Shown here in pieces: positions 25,245-36,479 of a stretch of DNA of 64,000 nucleotides. The notes beneath the pieces are model-generated. The model searched no databases. It was not told the DNA's origin and saw only the letters and a list, made by a program, of their open reading frames with translations. The stretch spans positions 70,275,245 through 70,339,244 of the forward strand of contig CM060175.1 of NCBI GenBank assembly GCA_030549775.1. Reading direction: 5' to 3'. How positions within the stretch are numbered: the stretch's first letter is position 1; each line of letters begins with the position of its first letter. Made by a program: the position numbers and the translations under genes. The DNA comes from Tamarix chinensis (taxonomy: Eukaryota; Streptophyta; Magnoliopsida; Caryophyllales; Tamaricaceae).

Positions 25245-26480
25245 TTTTCTTTTTCCATGTTGCCTTTTTCCTCATCCTTTTTCTCTTTTTGCTCTTTTCT
25301 TTCTTTTCCTTTCCTTCCTTGGGCCTCCGGCCGGACTGCCTACCTTTCCCCTCCTACGCGTTGGGCTTATGGCTCGTCTCTCCCCCTCCTCCCTCCTTTC
25401 CTCGGCCTAGCTCCCCTTTTCTTTTCTTTCTTCTCCCGCGTGAGCCCGACCTGCCTCCCTTTCCTTTTCTTTCCTTTCTACCCCGACCGGGCAGACCCAC
25501 AACCTTTCCCCTATGCCGGCCTACACGCACACACCTAGCTCCTGACTCTTCTTTCTCCTTTCTTTCTTCTTCCCATTTTCCTCGGTGCCATAATCGGCCA
25601 TCCTCCACTGCCCAACCTACAACCCCCTCTCCCCTATTGACCTCCCTAACTCTCTCTCTCTCCCGTCATTTCTCTACCCCATCCCAGTCCCACCATCTCT
25701 CCCTTCCCCATTCCCTACCATCTCCATTCCCCTCTCCCCTTCTCCCTCTCCCTACCACCGCCATTCCTCTACCACTCTACCGCCGCCCTCGAGCCTACTT
25801 ATCCCCTCCTCTCTCTTCCTTTTCTTTTTCTTCTTCCTTCCCTACCTCATTCTACATTTTCCCGAGCCTCTCCATGCCTTCCCTGACCTCTTTTTCTTCC
25901 TTTATTCTCTTCCCATCTCTCACCCTGTTTTTACTTCGCCACCCCATTTCACCGCTACCACCGCCTCAACAACCACCTGCACCACCCCTACCACCCTTTA
26001 CCTCACCTCCGAACCATCACAGCACCCATCAAGCCACCCTTAGGCTCCTCCCTCCTCCTCTCTTATTTTTCTCTTCTTTCCCTCCATTCTTGGCAACCAC
26101 CCTACACCGCCTCGATCTGCTATTGTCCTGCCACTTTTACCACCACCTAAGCCACCAAACCAATCCTTACAACCCCCTCTACCACCCCAATCCTCCTTTC
26201 ACCGAAACCACCACCTATAGGCCCTTGTTTGCTCGTCCCTTTTCCTTCCTTCTTAGCCCCTCACCCTCGAATCGCCTTGCCAGCCCCCCTTTCCAGCCTC
26301 GCTACCGCCGTCGCCACCCTTAGCCACCGTCAACCCATCCCTGACCACCACCTACACCCCTCTCTACTCCTGCACCCTTCCCTTGCCCCAAATCCTTCCC
26401 CATCTGCCCTTTTTCTTAGCCCCAAAATCCCAATCCGAAAACACTGCTCCCACCTCCCATTCTTGCCATTTTGAGCCTCT
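25245..26480. repeat. Pyrimidine-rich tract of LTR B
   Basis: About 1.2 kb of almost only C and T on the plus strand with accacc and cctccc words. It contains the longest open frame in the window (25289-26323), which is a Pro/Ser/Leu/Phe product of base composition. Confidence 0.9.
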
Positions 26481-26501
26481 CCCCTCATTTCTTTGCATGG
26501 A

Positions 26502-26518
26502 GCTCATGCTGCATGAGC
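26502..26518. promoter_or_regulatory. 7-bp hairpin after the pyrimidine tract (LTR B)
   Basis: Stem GCTCATG, loop CTG, complement CATGAGC. The same place in A has a 10-bp stem, D has ctcatgttgcatgaac (37889 on), and G has a tgctgcatgagca relative near 52910. Confidence 0.6.
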
Positions 26519-27129
26519 AACATGAGCTTTTGCCTTTCTTGATTTAGTTGGGTAATAATTTTTAAGGTATAATCATATTTTGATTCAAGTATTTGATTAA
26601 TTAAGCATTATAAAGTTTTATACTTTGATTTTTATTATTTCTAACATAATGAACCTTAATATTGTTTTTAGGTATTGGTTTTGATAATCAAAGCTTAAAC
26701 CTTTAGCTAGAATACTGGTAAGTTTTATTTTTGCAGGAATTAAGGTTACCATTAAATCCCACTTAAATGCATGGATTAACATATGTTAGCACATTAGGAT
26801 TTTTAATACATTATTATGCTTGATATATATTGGTTGATATCATATATGTAGTTTCTTATGATCTTTGATATAAAGGAAGCATGTTAGGTTATATGTTATG
26901 TATGGAAATATTGTTTAAGGTAAGATTTTGGTTGTTAATGAAAATGTTAAGTATTATCCATGTTGTATTATGCTTTTGTGATCTTTAATGCATGCTTAAT
27001 ATTTTGTGAGCCTTAGGGATATTTTGGTAATGTATCTTGTACAAGAATACGACCTAGTATATGTATGGATACTAATATGTATTATACTAGATATGAGAGT
27101 CGTAGATGAGGAATTAAAATTAATATTTT

Positions 27130-28140
27130 AGGTAGTAATGATAATTTAATGTAAGTGGTGTACTAAGGCGCAAAATGGTAATTTTTAATTAAAACGGGTA
27201 TTAGGGTAACTTTGGAGGTAAGGGCAAACTGGTAATTCTATAATTAAAGAGAAAAAGGGTAATTTTGGAATTAAAGGACAAAATGGTAATTTTAGAGATA
27301 AAGGGTATTAGAGTAATTTTGGAGGCAAGGGCAAAGTGGTAATCTTGTAATTCAAGGGCAAAAGGGTAATTTTATAATTAAAGGGTAAAAGGGTAATTTT
27401 ATAATTAAAGGATAAATTTGTAATATTATAATTCAAGGCTAAAATGGTAATTTCATGATTAAAGGATAAAATGGTAATTTTTGGGCAAAATGGTAATTTT
27501 GTAATTGAAGGGCAAAATGGTAATTTTGTGGTTGAAGGGCAAAGTGGTAATTTCATAATAAAAGGGTAATATGATAATTTTATAATTAAAGGGAAAAATG
27601 GTAATTTTGTAATAAAATGGTAAGATGGTAATTTCTTAATTAGAGGACAGAATGGAAATTTTGAAATTAAAAGAAGTCAAATGGTAATTCCTAATTAAGG
27701 ATAAAATGATAATCATATAAGTGAGAGGGTGTTATGGCAATTTTTGGAAGTTAAGGGATAAAATGGTAAATTTGAAAGTAACGGGGTAAAATGGTAATTT
27801 TGTAAATAAAAGGGGTAAAAGTAGAAATTGGAAAGGAGTTACTTGATAATTATAATAATTGAGAAGGTAAAATGATAGTTTAATAAAAGAAAAGGGTAAA
27901 ATGATAATTTACTAATGGAGAAGGGAAAAATGGTAAATATGATAAATGTGAACGACAATTTGGTAATTTAACCAACTAAAGGGGTAAATTGGTAATTAAG
28001 ATAATGAACAGGGTTAATTTGGTAATTTGACCAACAAAATGGCAATTGTTAATTATAATAAATGAAAGGTTAAGTTGGTAATCTAACAAACTAAATGGGA
28101 AATATATTAAAAATAATAATTATGATGGGTGTTTAATAAA
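27130..28140. repeat. Minisatellite of GGCAAAATGGTAATTTT units in LTR B
   Basis: About 1 kb of degenerate tandem units, mostly 27-30 bp, with core gggcaaaatggtaatttt followed by gtaattgaa or a variant. Because many units are multiples of three, the minus strand shows a false 82-residue periodic frame at 27308-27556. LTR G of the same subfamily lacks the array. Confidence 0.9.
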
Positions 28141-29159
28141 TGTGAAAGATAACTTGATAATCCAAACCAAGTAAGGTTGTAGCTAAGGCCGAATGCGTGC
28201 TATGTGTCTTACATGCCTTGGATGTCTTATATAATTATATGTCATGTTCTATATGATATTACCTTTAACTATTTCATGTGTGGTGTGGCTTGGAAAAGAT
28301 GTATGTTCATGTGCCCTCTTTTGGTATGTGCTAATATGAATATGCTGTAAATTATGATGTTATATGATGTGGCCCTTTAGGACATGCATGCTAGGATAAT
28401 TAATATAGTGATGTGGGATGGAGGCATGAAAAAGAGAAATGGGAGAGAAAAATAACCAAGGGGAAGTAAGTTGGCTAACGTGGGTAAGGATGACCTAAAT
28501 AATCTATGATCCATGAGTGGATGAGTAAAAGGGGACTTAAATAAAATGAAAGAATGGGAGAATCTAGGGTTTGCATGGGATGGTTAGAGTCCGCATGGGG
28601 GCAAACTTTACATATGGAAAGTTGCCTCGAGGCGTGAGGAAGGTAATAGGAGTGTCGTTTTGGTGTCTGGGAGCTTCGGGCGAAAAATAGTACATGGGAT
28701 AGTATAAGGATGTGTAGGAGGCTAATCTAGGGTTGGGAGGAAACCCTAATGTGATAAGTTAGAAAAAGAAAAAGAAAATAATAAAAATAAACGAGAATGA
28801 ATGGGGTAGAAAGTGAGGGTTGGATCTAAGGGTTGTGATGTGTAGGGTATTGAAATAGTTTGGGATGTGTAAGGCAAAGAAGGATAGGACACATAAGCCC
28901 AGATTAGGGTTTTTTGGAGAAAACCCTAGAGTAAGGCGGTGAGTGGGCTTGACCCACACACTTAGGAGTCGGGCTCCCGGTGTGAGAAAGTGGATTAGGG
29001 GAAGGATGTCGGGGTGAGTTAGGAGGTGCAGAAGTCTCAAGATATGTGACAGGCCCTCTTGGGAGGATAAGTGCGGATATAGTTAGCCATGCATGTCAAG
29101 GATGAATTACTTTTGATTAAGATATGTTAAGACACTAATAACTTAAAGAGGAAGATGTT

Positions 29160-29520
29160 GAGCCGGACCCAGACTGGTCCACCGGCGAATAATAGTGGCC
29201 AAGGCCGGGGAGCCCTGCATGACCGGTCCACCAGCGAATAATAGTGGCCAAGTGCATTTTACCCTACATGATTGTTCCACTAGCTATAATAGTGAGGGAT
29301 TCCATGCTCAACAAACCAAACGTAAAAATGATAAGACATGGGGAAGACAGTAATTACTTTCAATTGAACACTTTGTGAGTCGAGGCCAGACCGGTCCACC
29401 ATCGAATAATAGTGGCCAGGAGTATTTTGCCCTGCATGACCGGTCCATTGAAGAATAATAGTGGCCATGAGCATTTTTCCCTACATGATCTGTCCACTGG
29501 TAATAATAATGGGGTTCCTG
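29160..29520. repeat. CCGGTCCACCGG / AATAATAGTGGCC array of LTR B
   Basis: Six units of about 50-60 bp in two blocks. Each unit has (g)accggtccaccggcg, then aataatagtggccagg and an attttgccctgcat-like word. Each block closes with a weaker unit and a gggattcc or ggggttcc word. The core CCGGT-CC-ACCGG is itself an inverted repeat. Confidence 0.9.
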
Positions 29521-29810
29521 CACTCACATGGACATTTATAACCCGAGATGATTGATTAATGATGGACTAATGACCTTAAGGCCCTAAAAGTATTGATTAT
29601 TCATTATGACCTATTAATATTTGGTTGACTTGTTAAGTATGCGAATGGACAAAAGTGAATGTTACATGTACACCATTAATATCTAATTGACTCATTGAAT
29701 ATGTGAATGTATGGATCTAAATGTTATGTTACACCTGTCGTTATGTATGGATATAGTAGCATATCATGTGTTACATTGCATGCCTACTTTTAAGTGTGTT
29801 TTAAAGGGTT

Positions 29811-29880
29811 ACTCAATACCGTAGTACTGAAGGGTTCCATTTGTGGGGCCCTTACCTATTCAATGGGCAATGTTCCTTAT
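29811..29880. promoter_or_regulatory. ACTCA(G)TACCGTAGTACTGAAGGG hairpin block of LTR B
   Basis: A short stem (CAATAC against GTACTG, one G-T type mismatch) with a four-base loop, followed by aagggttcca, tggggccc and cctattcaatgggca. The block is also present in D (40721-40790, perfect 6-bp stem CAGTAC/GTACTG) and in H around the C insertion, and inverted in G (about 51500-51590). Confidence 0.7.
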
Positions 29881-30087
29881 AGGTTGTTTTAGGTGCTATT
29901 CAAGTGGGCCTCAGGAAAGAGCGTAAGGAACTATTCAAAATTGTTAGGGATTTACTTTATCTCCTTTAAATTCACAATTTCAATGTATTCGTTGTTTTGT
30001 AACCACCACTTGATGGATTATATTTACTTGCGCTACTCTGATTTAATTATTAGTTGAGTTTCTCATAAATTTGTATTTTTCTCCTTT

Positions 30088-30165
30088 AGCCTTAGCACTT
30101 GGTACTGTAATGGTATGAATGAACATGTCTGGTACTAAGTGTGGTGGTAATATCTCCAGAATTCA
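30088..30165. promoter_or_regulatory. Conserved terminal block of LTR B
   Basis: gccttagcacttggtactg, about 20 bp, then ggtactaagtgtggtgg and atctccagaattcac. The two halves form an imperfect inverted repeat. Near-identical blocks occur in C (22676-22760), D (41025-41095) and, inverted, in C2 (56040-56110) and G (51235-51300), always 70-130 bp from the LTR end. This is the best conserved part of the family. Confidence 0.8.
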
Positions 30166-30246
30166 CTCTTGTTATTTTGCTTCCGCTAATTTTCTTTTAA
30201 TTAAATGAAATTTTTGAGTAGTGAATTTTGGGGTTGTTACACTAGT

Positions 30247-30695
30247 GGTTCCTATGGTGCTTGAATCTAGCCTTCTATGTAGAAACCAACATTCACCATA
30301 AATTCCTTGATGCACTTGTATTGGCGGTTCGTAGCCATTGACTCCTAAAGACTAGGATGGACTAGCAACAATTCAATTGTTGTGCTTGAAGGCCCATAGA
30401 ACATGAATATCTATAGTACATACCCAATCCACTCTCACTTATGGACATTTCGGGTTTGAAAGTAGTTGAACTCTCAATCAACACTCAAGGTATTTAGGAA
30501 ATTGTTAAAAAAAATTGGTGCTGCAGACTTAAAATATTTTAAAGGTTAAAATTTTTAGAATAATTTCCTAAAACCAACATGGAGTATCAATTAGAAATAT
30601 TTTCAAATGAAGTAATTTGTTTTTTAAGATAAATTTTTGATACCAACCTGTGGTATAAGCTAAAAGTATTTAAAATGAAGTAGTATAAAATTAAA
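30247..30695 (-). pseudogene. Element K leader and N-terminal gag relic
   Basis: Minus-strand sequence between the K primer site and the point where B interrupts gag. No long frame survives. It joins 24917 across the CTAGT duplication. Near the primer site a roughly 70-bp segment with gataccaa and aaatgaagtag words is repeated two to three times (30570-30705), so PBS-like ggtatca sequence occurs more than once. Identity as gag is inferred mainly from position. Confidence 0.5.
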
Positions 30696-30707
30696 GTTCT
30701 GATACCA
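30696..30707 (-). other. Primer binding site of element K
   Basis: Minus strand reads TGGTATCAGAAC, 11 of 12 matching the initiator-Met tRNA complement TGGTATCAGAGC used by many plant LTR elements. It starts three bases after the LTR end at 30711. This fixes K's orientation and shows that J2 is its 5' LTR. Confidence 0.8.
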
Positions 30708-30710
30708 ATC

Positions 30711-33700
30711 TATAACACCCTCATTTTTTGCTAATAAAATTTTTATTTTAAAACATCGCGGAAGTAGAAAAATATTAGACATAGCGAGGAAGAATAGAGT
30801 GCTACTGTCGTATCTAATATAGGATAGTTGACTACCACCTATCCCATATTATATGCAAGGCTGAGAAACCAAACCATCCAAAAAAAAAAGTAGACTATGC
30901 AAGAAATATGATATAGAAGTACCAAAGGAAAGTGTTTACCAAACAAGACCTTGATGTGTCCCTAAAATATTCAAATAGATGAGAGAGAGAGAGAGAGTAA
31001 TATGAAAGTATAGAGATATAATAGACATAAAATGATGATTAGGCATGACCCCAAACCATGGTCCATTAAGGACCATATAATGGTCTTCATATGTGCATAC
31101 TCTCAAGCCTCTAAGGCTAAAATGAAGCAAACACACTGCCAACCATCATAAAAAACCTACACATGGTATTCCACTTATGGGATTGAGTAGGTGGCCAAAC
31201 AAATGGGCACATTAGTACTCTATGTATTGAGTAAGCTAAGTTACCTCTTAAATGGGATTCATAAGCATATAAGACCATAGGAAATAGTAAAGGTCGTACT
31301 GAACATGGTAGCATACTTACACATCACATTTAGATGTACATGTAATATCATAGTTGTATAATACATCATAATTTCATGCCATGCAAGGATTTTGACATTT
31401 CATGGCCATACGTAGCAATTCAACATAGATATTATGGATAAAAATGTATAACTAAGAACATGTTATTCCACATTTCACTAAACTATTCTGCTGTCCACCT
31501 ATAAGAGTATTCCATTAGATCCATTTTCAAGTTTACATGATCCATTAGATTAATTATTAGCAAGCCATTATTCCTTATTCATTTTTCCTTTACCTCTATC
31601 CATATCCTTATTCATATTTTTATCAAGTGATGGACTATTTGCCACCCCATGGCCTCATATACTATAGAATCCTATCCAAAATAGAGGACATAAAGTCCGA
31701 CTAAAGCTAAGTAACCACCAATAGACATAATGTCTAACTGAAGCCGAAAAACACCTAGATGACCAAGCCCTTTAGTATCAATACCCCTAGGACATCATCA
31801 CTATCTAGAGTAGGAAAGAAACCGAGATCTTCTAGGATCCTAGAAGACACCAATAAATTATCAAAGGTAAACTAAACCCAAGTAGCTAATTGAATTTTGG
31901 GTAACCGAGACCTATGCATTTATTTATCTCTTGCTTTAAGTGATTAGTGTGTTATGTTTCAATATTATGTTATCACATAAGACCCATATAAAATCTAAGT
32001 ACACATCCATATAATTGTTCCATTTTAACCATTATTACCCTCCAACCATGTAGTAGGATTTCCATTAGTGATTGAATAAGATTAAATCAATCTATAATGA
32101 TTATCCATTTAGGATAAGAATCTAAATTACGTCATCCTTTATGAAATCTTAGTTTACTTATTTTGATTTTTTTTATTAGGACCTTCAAAATCACATAGTG
32201 AGAACACTATGATTTATAAACCATTTAATCCATCTAATAGGCTAGTTAATTCATGCCAAGACATGTGTTTTCATCATTAAAGAATCATATTATAGCATTT
32301 TGCATAGTCTCAAAGCATATCAAGTTTAATAGAATAATATGGTACACGCAACACTCTTTGACCTAGCCAATCAATTGGTTTGACTTAACAAAACCCTAAA
32401 TTTTTCTCAAACCACTCCATTGGTATGGTTAGACCAATCGAGTGTTCTATGACCAATCAATAGTAACTATTAAACTAGTTGATGGGTTTAAGTAAGAATC
32501 AGCTAAATTCACCATAGATAAATTGGTCAATTGGCTAGGCCAACTAGTCAATTGTTCTACAGACTAGTCAATTATTTTTCACTTAACTTGTCGATCAGTT
32601 TAAGTAGAGGGAAACCAAAGTATCCATAGATAATATGGTTTATTAGTTTGGGAAAACTAGTCAACTCTTTTAAGGACCAATTGATTAGTTTAACTTAACC
32701 AGCCTGTTGGTTTTCTCCCAAATAACATATAATAGACATTTTAACACAATTAAAACTCTAAAATCTTACCATCCAAACCATGACATTGTCATAGCATAAT
32801 ATCAAGATTTAATATACTGATAAGCTGAATCGTGTTTCATTTTTAAGTACTTTGTCTTATTTCTCACAAATCAAGCCTCTTTTCTAAAAAATATTAAACA
32901 ATCCAATATGCCTCATTTAAATGCCAAACTCTCATACAAGTATCTAACGATTAACGTTCTACAAAGTACGCTAACTCACATGCTTATTCATGCCACATTT
33001 CAAAGGTAATAATAACTTACTTGTTGCTTAGAAAAATTTTCCATCGAAGAGGAAAAACCTTAAGCTGAAAGATTTCTACCTATAAAACCTTAAAAAAGTT
33101 TGAAACTCATAAATCATTAAATAAAATTTATAAATAAAGAAACTTGAATTAGTGAAGAAAAAAAGAACTTAGCACCTCCTAGAGAAAAATAGGGGAAGAG
33201 TCAGTTGGAAGAAAACTCAAATTTTTCCTACATCTAAGTCTTTATTGCTTAGGAATAAAATAAGAGAGACATAGATAAAGGATGAGAAGACTCAATAAAA
33301 TTAGAATGAAAGCTCAAAGTTGAGAAGAATTAGCACAAGTGTTTGAGAACTCAGGTACTTGGGAGGCTAAAAAAAGTAAAAGACAATAATAAAATAGATG
33401 ATTGGGGTTATTTATAGCCAACAAATTGGTTAGGGAATTATTGAGGATTTGATAAATATCAAAAATCCTAATTTTACTATTTAAATTTGAGTTGAATGGG
33501 TGAAACAATAAATTAAAGGTTAATTTTCATTTTATAGCTTAAATGGTATTTTTTGGAGAATACAGGTTGAGTTCATTCATAAAGGATCAAACACAAGAAG
33601 AGAAATGAAAGATAAATGTGGGAAGCAAATTTTTTATTTATGGAGTGATATTCTGAAATCAAAGCATACAGTTTAGATTTGGATAGAAGAGAGAGGAAGA

Positions 33701-34180
33701 TGAAGATAAGAGTGAGTTCATCGTCCCCCTCATTTGTTGAAATCATGCCCTCAAATCTATTTGAGGTAAAAATTAAAGTTGTATAAATGATCAAAAGGGT
33801 TAAGGATTAATTAGGAACAAATCAAAGTTAGATTATCAAAGTCCCATCATGATGTAGGAAATTTCCCAAAAAAATAATTGTATAAAAGCTTTCAACTTGA
33901 CAAACTAGTCTATCAGTTTAGCTTGACTATCTGATTGCTCTATAGACAAGTTGATCAGAACAAAAAATTTAGCTAAAATGACATATTTATCTATCAATTT
34001 AATTATAAAACTCACCTCATATAATTTTCCAAACTTTTCCAAATTTCTTGTTACATCAAATCCAAAATATCGTTCCAAATCAAGATAGCAGTCATCCAAA
34101 TTTTATTAAAAATAATGATTCTCCCTTTTATAAATCTCAAAAAATATAGGGGGTACTATAGGTGGGTGTAATAAACCGTA
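30711..34180 (-). mobile_element. J2, 5' LTR of element K
   Basis: About 3.4 kb. The inner end (plus-strand tataacaccctc at 30711) is a TG-to-TA variant of tgtaacacccc, next to the primer site. It is similar to J1 throughout, including a GA microsatellite at about 30978, ggtataag-type phrases, a zone of attgattggtt-like words at 32340-32700 and a minus-strand TATA-like tttataaaaggg near 34120. Compared with J1 it has about 0.9 kb extra (33200-34080). Its outer end is uncertain and lies at 34140-34185. Confidence 0.7.
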
Positions 34181-34184
34181 GCAC

Positions 34185-34995
34185 TCCTCATATATGTTCA
34201 TAGGATCAACTAGGTATAACGTAAAACTAATTGATTATTTTTAATAAATTGATCTTCTAGTTTGTGTAATGATAAAATTGTTATCTCAAGTATGAACATA
34301 TTAGGTTAACTGGTTTGAAACACTAATTGATTGGTAGTATAATTGATCAACTAGTTAGCCCAAACTGATTAACTAGTAAGTATCAAACAAGGGTTATTTA
34401 TATAAAGATGATCCCTTAGAATTTATAAAAAAATTTCAACTACATTTAGTGTGAATTTAATTATCTACTCTTAAAATCATTTAATTGCTTATTCAGTCTC
34501 TCTTAATTTTCAAATTATGAGTTTTTATTGGAAAGTGCTTATTGCTTACTTCTCTTAGTGATAGTTCTCTTCAATTGTAATATTTTTATATTACATCTAG
34601 CTAGATTACATATCATTTAAATTTATAAAGTTTCATATCTTTATTTTTGGTGAAAATTAATTGTAATGACAACCACCTTACAAAATTCATTACAAAGGAA
34701 TTAGTGAGTGTTTACCTATCTTTATTATAAGATTCCTATTAAGAGTCTGTAGATGATAAAAATTTGAATTTGTAAATCATTGTTTAGAGGGTTATTGAGA
34801 TTTTAAGTATTATAAATTGAGAGAAGAGTGATTTTCAATAAAAATACGTTGCTTATTCATAATTTAAATGGGAGAACATTTTGGTAGTGGATGTAGAGAG
34901 TAATTTGTTCTTGAAGTGCTCTATATTGTGTGAACATTTTTTTATTTCCATTTCCATTTTGTTAAACTCTATTCACCCCCTATAGGGCTCTTTCA
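34185..34995 (+). mobile_element. Right part of the Copia Maximus/SIRE-like LTR
   Basis: Carries the same attgattgg/aactagtt word family as 2870-3240, a TATA-like ttatttatataaag at 34390-34405, gtagtggatgtagag at about 34883, and ends with attcaccccctatagg then gctctttca. These are the style of the R/U5 end of SIRE-type LTRs. CCCCT follows (34996-35000), matching CCCCA at the left end. Confidence 0.5.
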
Positions 34996-36202
34996 CCCCT
35001 ATTCCTACTCCACTAGTATCACAAGTCACCTCCAAGAGTAGGTCAAAATTAGGTAAAGATAACACAGGAGCGGTCAACATTTTATTCTTGAGCATGTCAA
35101 TGATTTTGGTGGATTCATTTCCTCAATTAAATTTATCTCTTTTTTAATTAATTGAGTAATATATGCAAATATAATAGAAAAATCTTTAATGAATCTCCTT
35201 TAGAAACTATCTAAGCCATGAAATTTTCTTACTTGATGTATATCTTTAGGAATAAGCCACTATTGTATGGCTTGTATTTTAGTAGGATCAAATTTAATAG
35301 CCATAAAACTAACAATATAACCAAGGAAAACTAAAATTGAAAGAATAAAATCACACTTTTCCTATTTTCCAAAAATTTTAGTTCCCGTTAGTGTATTAAA
35401 TAGTTTCCTTAAATGCATAAGATGATCATGTTCATTTTTACCATATAAAATTATGTCATTTAAGTAAACTACAATGAATTTACCTATGAAAGGATGAATA
35501 ATTTAATTCATTATTTTTATAAAGACATAATCATCCATTCATAGAGACCTTATTTAGTTTTCAATGTTGTTTTCCACTCTTCCTTTTCCATTATTCTCAT
35601 TTGATAGTAAGCACTTTTTAGATCAATTTTGAAAAACACATGTTGACCACAAAGTTTATCAAGTATACCATTAAGTATATGAATAGGAAAATGATACTTG
35701 ATAGATATATTATTTATGGTTCTAGAGTTTATGCACATGTGCGAAGTATCATGTTTCTTAGGGACTAGTATAGCAGGTAGAGAATAAGAACTCATACTCT
35801 TTCTCATGTAACCCTCATATACTCATTTTTTTTTCATTACAATTCCTTGGCTTTTGCTAGATTAAGTCTACAAGCCTTTTTCATAGAAGAATTCTAGGGA
35901 TTAAGTCTATATCATGTTTAATACCTCTATTAGGCCATAGTCCATAAGATAAGTTATAATACCATGTATTTTAAAACTTTATTTTCTTAATCTTAATGAT
36001 TTTATTAACATAATTTGCTGCAAAATTTAATTATTTTACTTTTGATTCATTTTATAATTTTTTTGATAGTTTTGAAATTATATTAGAAACTTGTCGATGG
36101 TTTTGATACCGTAACATAATAATTTTGTCGCTAGTGATAGACCACTTTTAATGTACCTTATATTAAACATGTTGTTTTATCTTTCATTCTAGGTTCTCCC
36201 AT
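34996..36202 (-). pseudogene. Ty3/Gypsy pol fragment: linker, RT, start of RNase H (element M)
   Basis: Read downward from 36202. A protease-RT linker leads to NRGIKHDIDLIP near 35925, then RT with MRKSMSSYSLPAILVPKK, YHFPIHILNGILDKL, FFKIDLKSAYYQMRI and WKTTLKTK (35807-35550). The catalytic box is YLND instead of YFDD near 35465. The thumb region shows VFLGYIVS, VRKFHGL and RRFIKDFS. It ends in the RNase H start VTCDTSGVGIG at 34996. There are several stops and shifts. The continuation of RNase H and the integrase is at 1240-2442. The linker continues beyond LTR D at 41173-41400. Confidence 0.85.
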
Positions 36203-36479
36203 TGTAACACTATAAAATTTTTGTGACCTTAATTTATAACATTTATCCTTTTATCAGAAAAATTGAACCTTTAAATATTATTTTAATTAGTTTTATTAAC
36301 TTTGACTTGAAAAATTATATTAATTTTTAATAAACTATTATAATTATTTTATCTTACCTTTTTTATTTAAACCAACCCTAAACCGATAATTTTACCCGAT
36401 TTCTTTTTCTTAATTTGATACCTAGAATTTGGTTAAATTAACATTTTCTTAAACCTAAGTTTAACCTATTTTTATTTTA

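Larger units (their letters stand above)
24923..30241 (+). mobile_element. Solo LTR B, 5319 bp (TSD CTAGT)
   Basis: The most complete giant LTR. Starts tgtaatcccctg and ends ggggttgttaca, with ctagt at 24918-24922 and 30242-30246. It interrupts the gag of K and carries no protein gene. Modules are an AT-rich head (24930-25240), pyrimidine tract (25245-26480), hairpin (26502-26518), minisatellite (27130-28140), a segment shared with C (28540-28740, gggtttgcatggg and gaaaaatagtaca), the CCGGTCCACCGG array (29160-29520), the hairpin block at 29811-29880, and the terminal block (30088-30165). The start and the reverse of the end resemble each other for about 17-20 bp, but no internal LTR pair is present, so this is a single LTR, not a small complete element. 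Confidence 0.92.

Noticed and set aside
25289..26323. Open frame of 344 codons, the longest in the window
   Set aside because: It lies wholly in the pyrimidine tract of LTR B. The product is only Pro, Ser, Leu, Phe and Thr with no domain, and overlapping frames are open too.
26718..26736. gtaagt to gcag as an intron in LTR B
   Set aside because: Only 19 bp, too short to be spliced, and the dinucleotides are not kept in A.
27308..27556. Minus-strand 82-residue periodic protein (NYKITLLPF-like repeats)
   Set aside because: Translation of the 27-30-bp minisatellite; the period happens to be close to a multiple of three. The same holds for 8338-8532.
24923..30241. Giant LTR units as DNA transposons with terminal inverted repeats
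   Set aside because: TSD length is 5 bp, the ends are TG/CA, and an LTR of the related family (J2) adjoins a primer binding site and gag, which fits LTRs and no known TIR superfamily.
24923..30241. LARD or other non-autonomous element with two LTRs
   Set aside because: Start and end are inverted, not direct, relatives. No repeated terminal segment is present within any of the units.
35012..35024. ctagtatcacaag as a Copia primer binding site after the SIRE-like LTR
   Set aside because: On the minus strand these bases encode the CDTS residues of RNase H in element M, so they belong to M, and the LTR ends before them.
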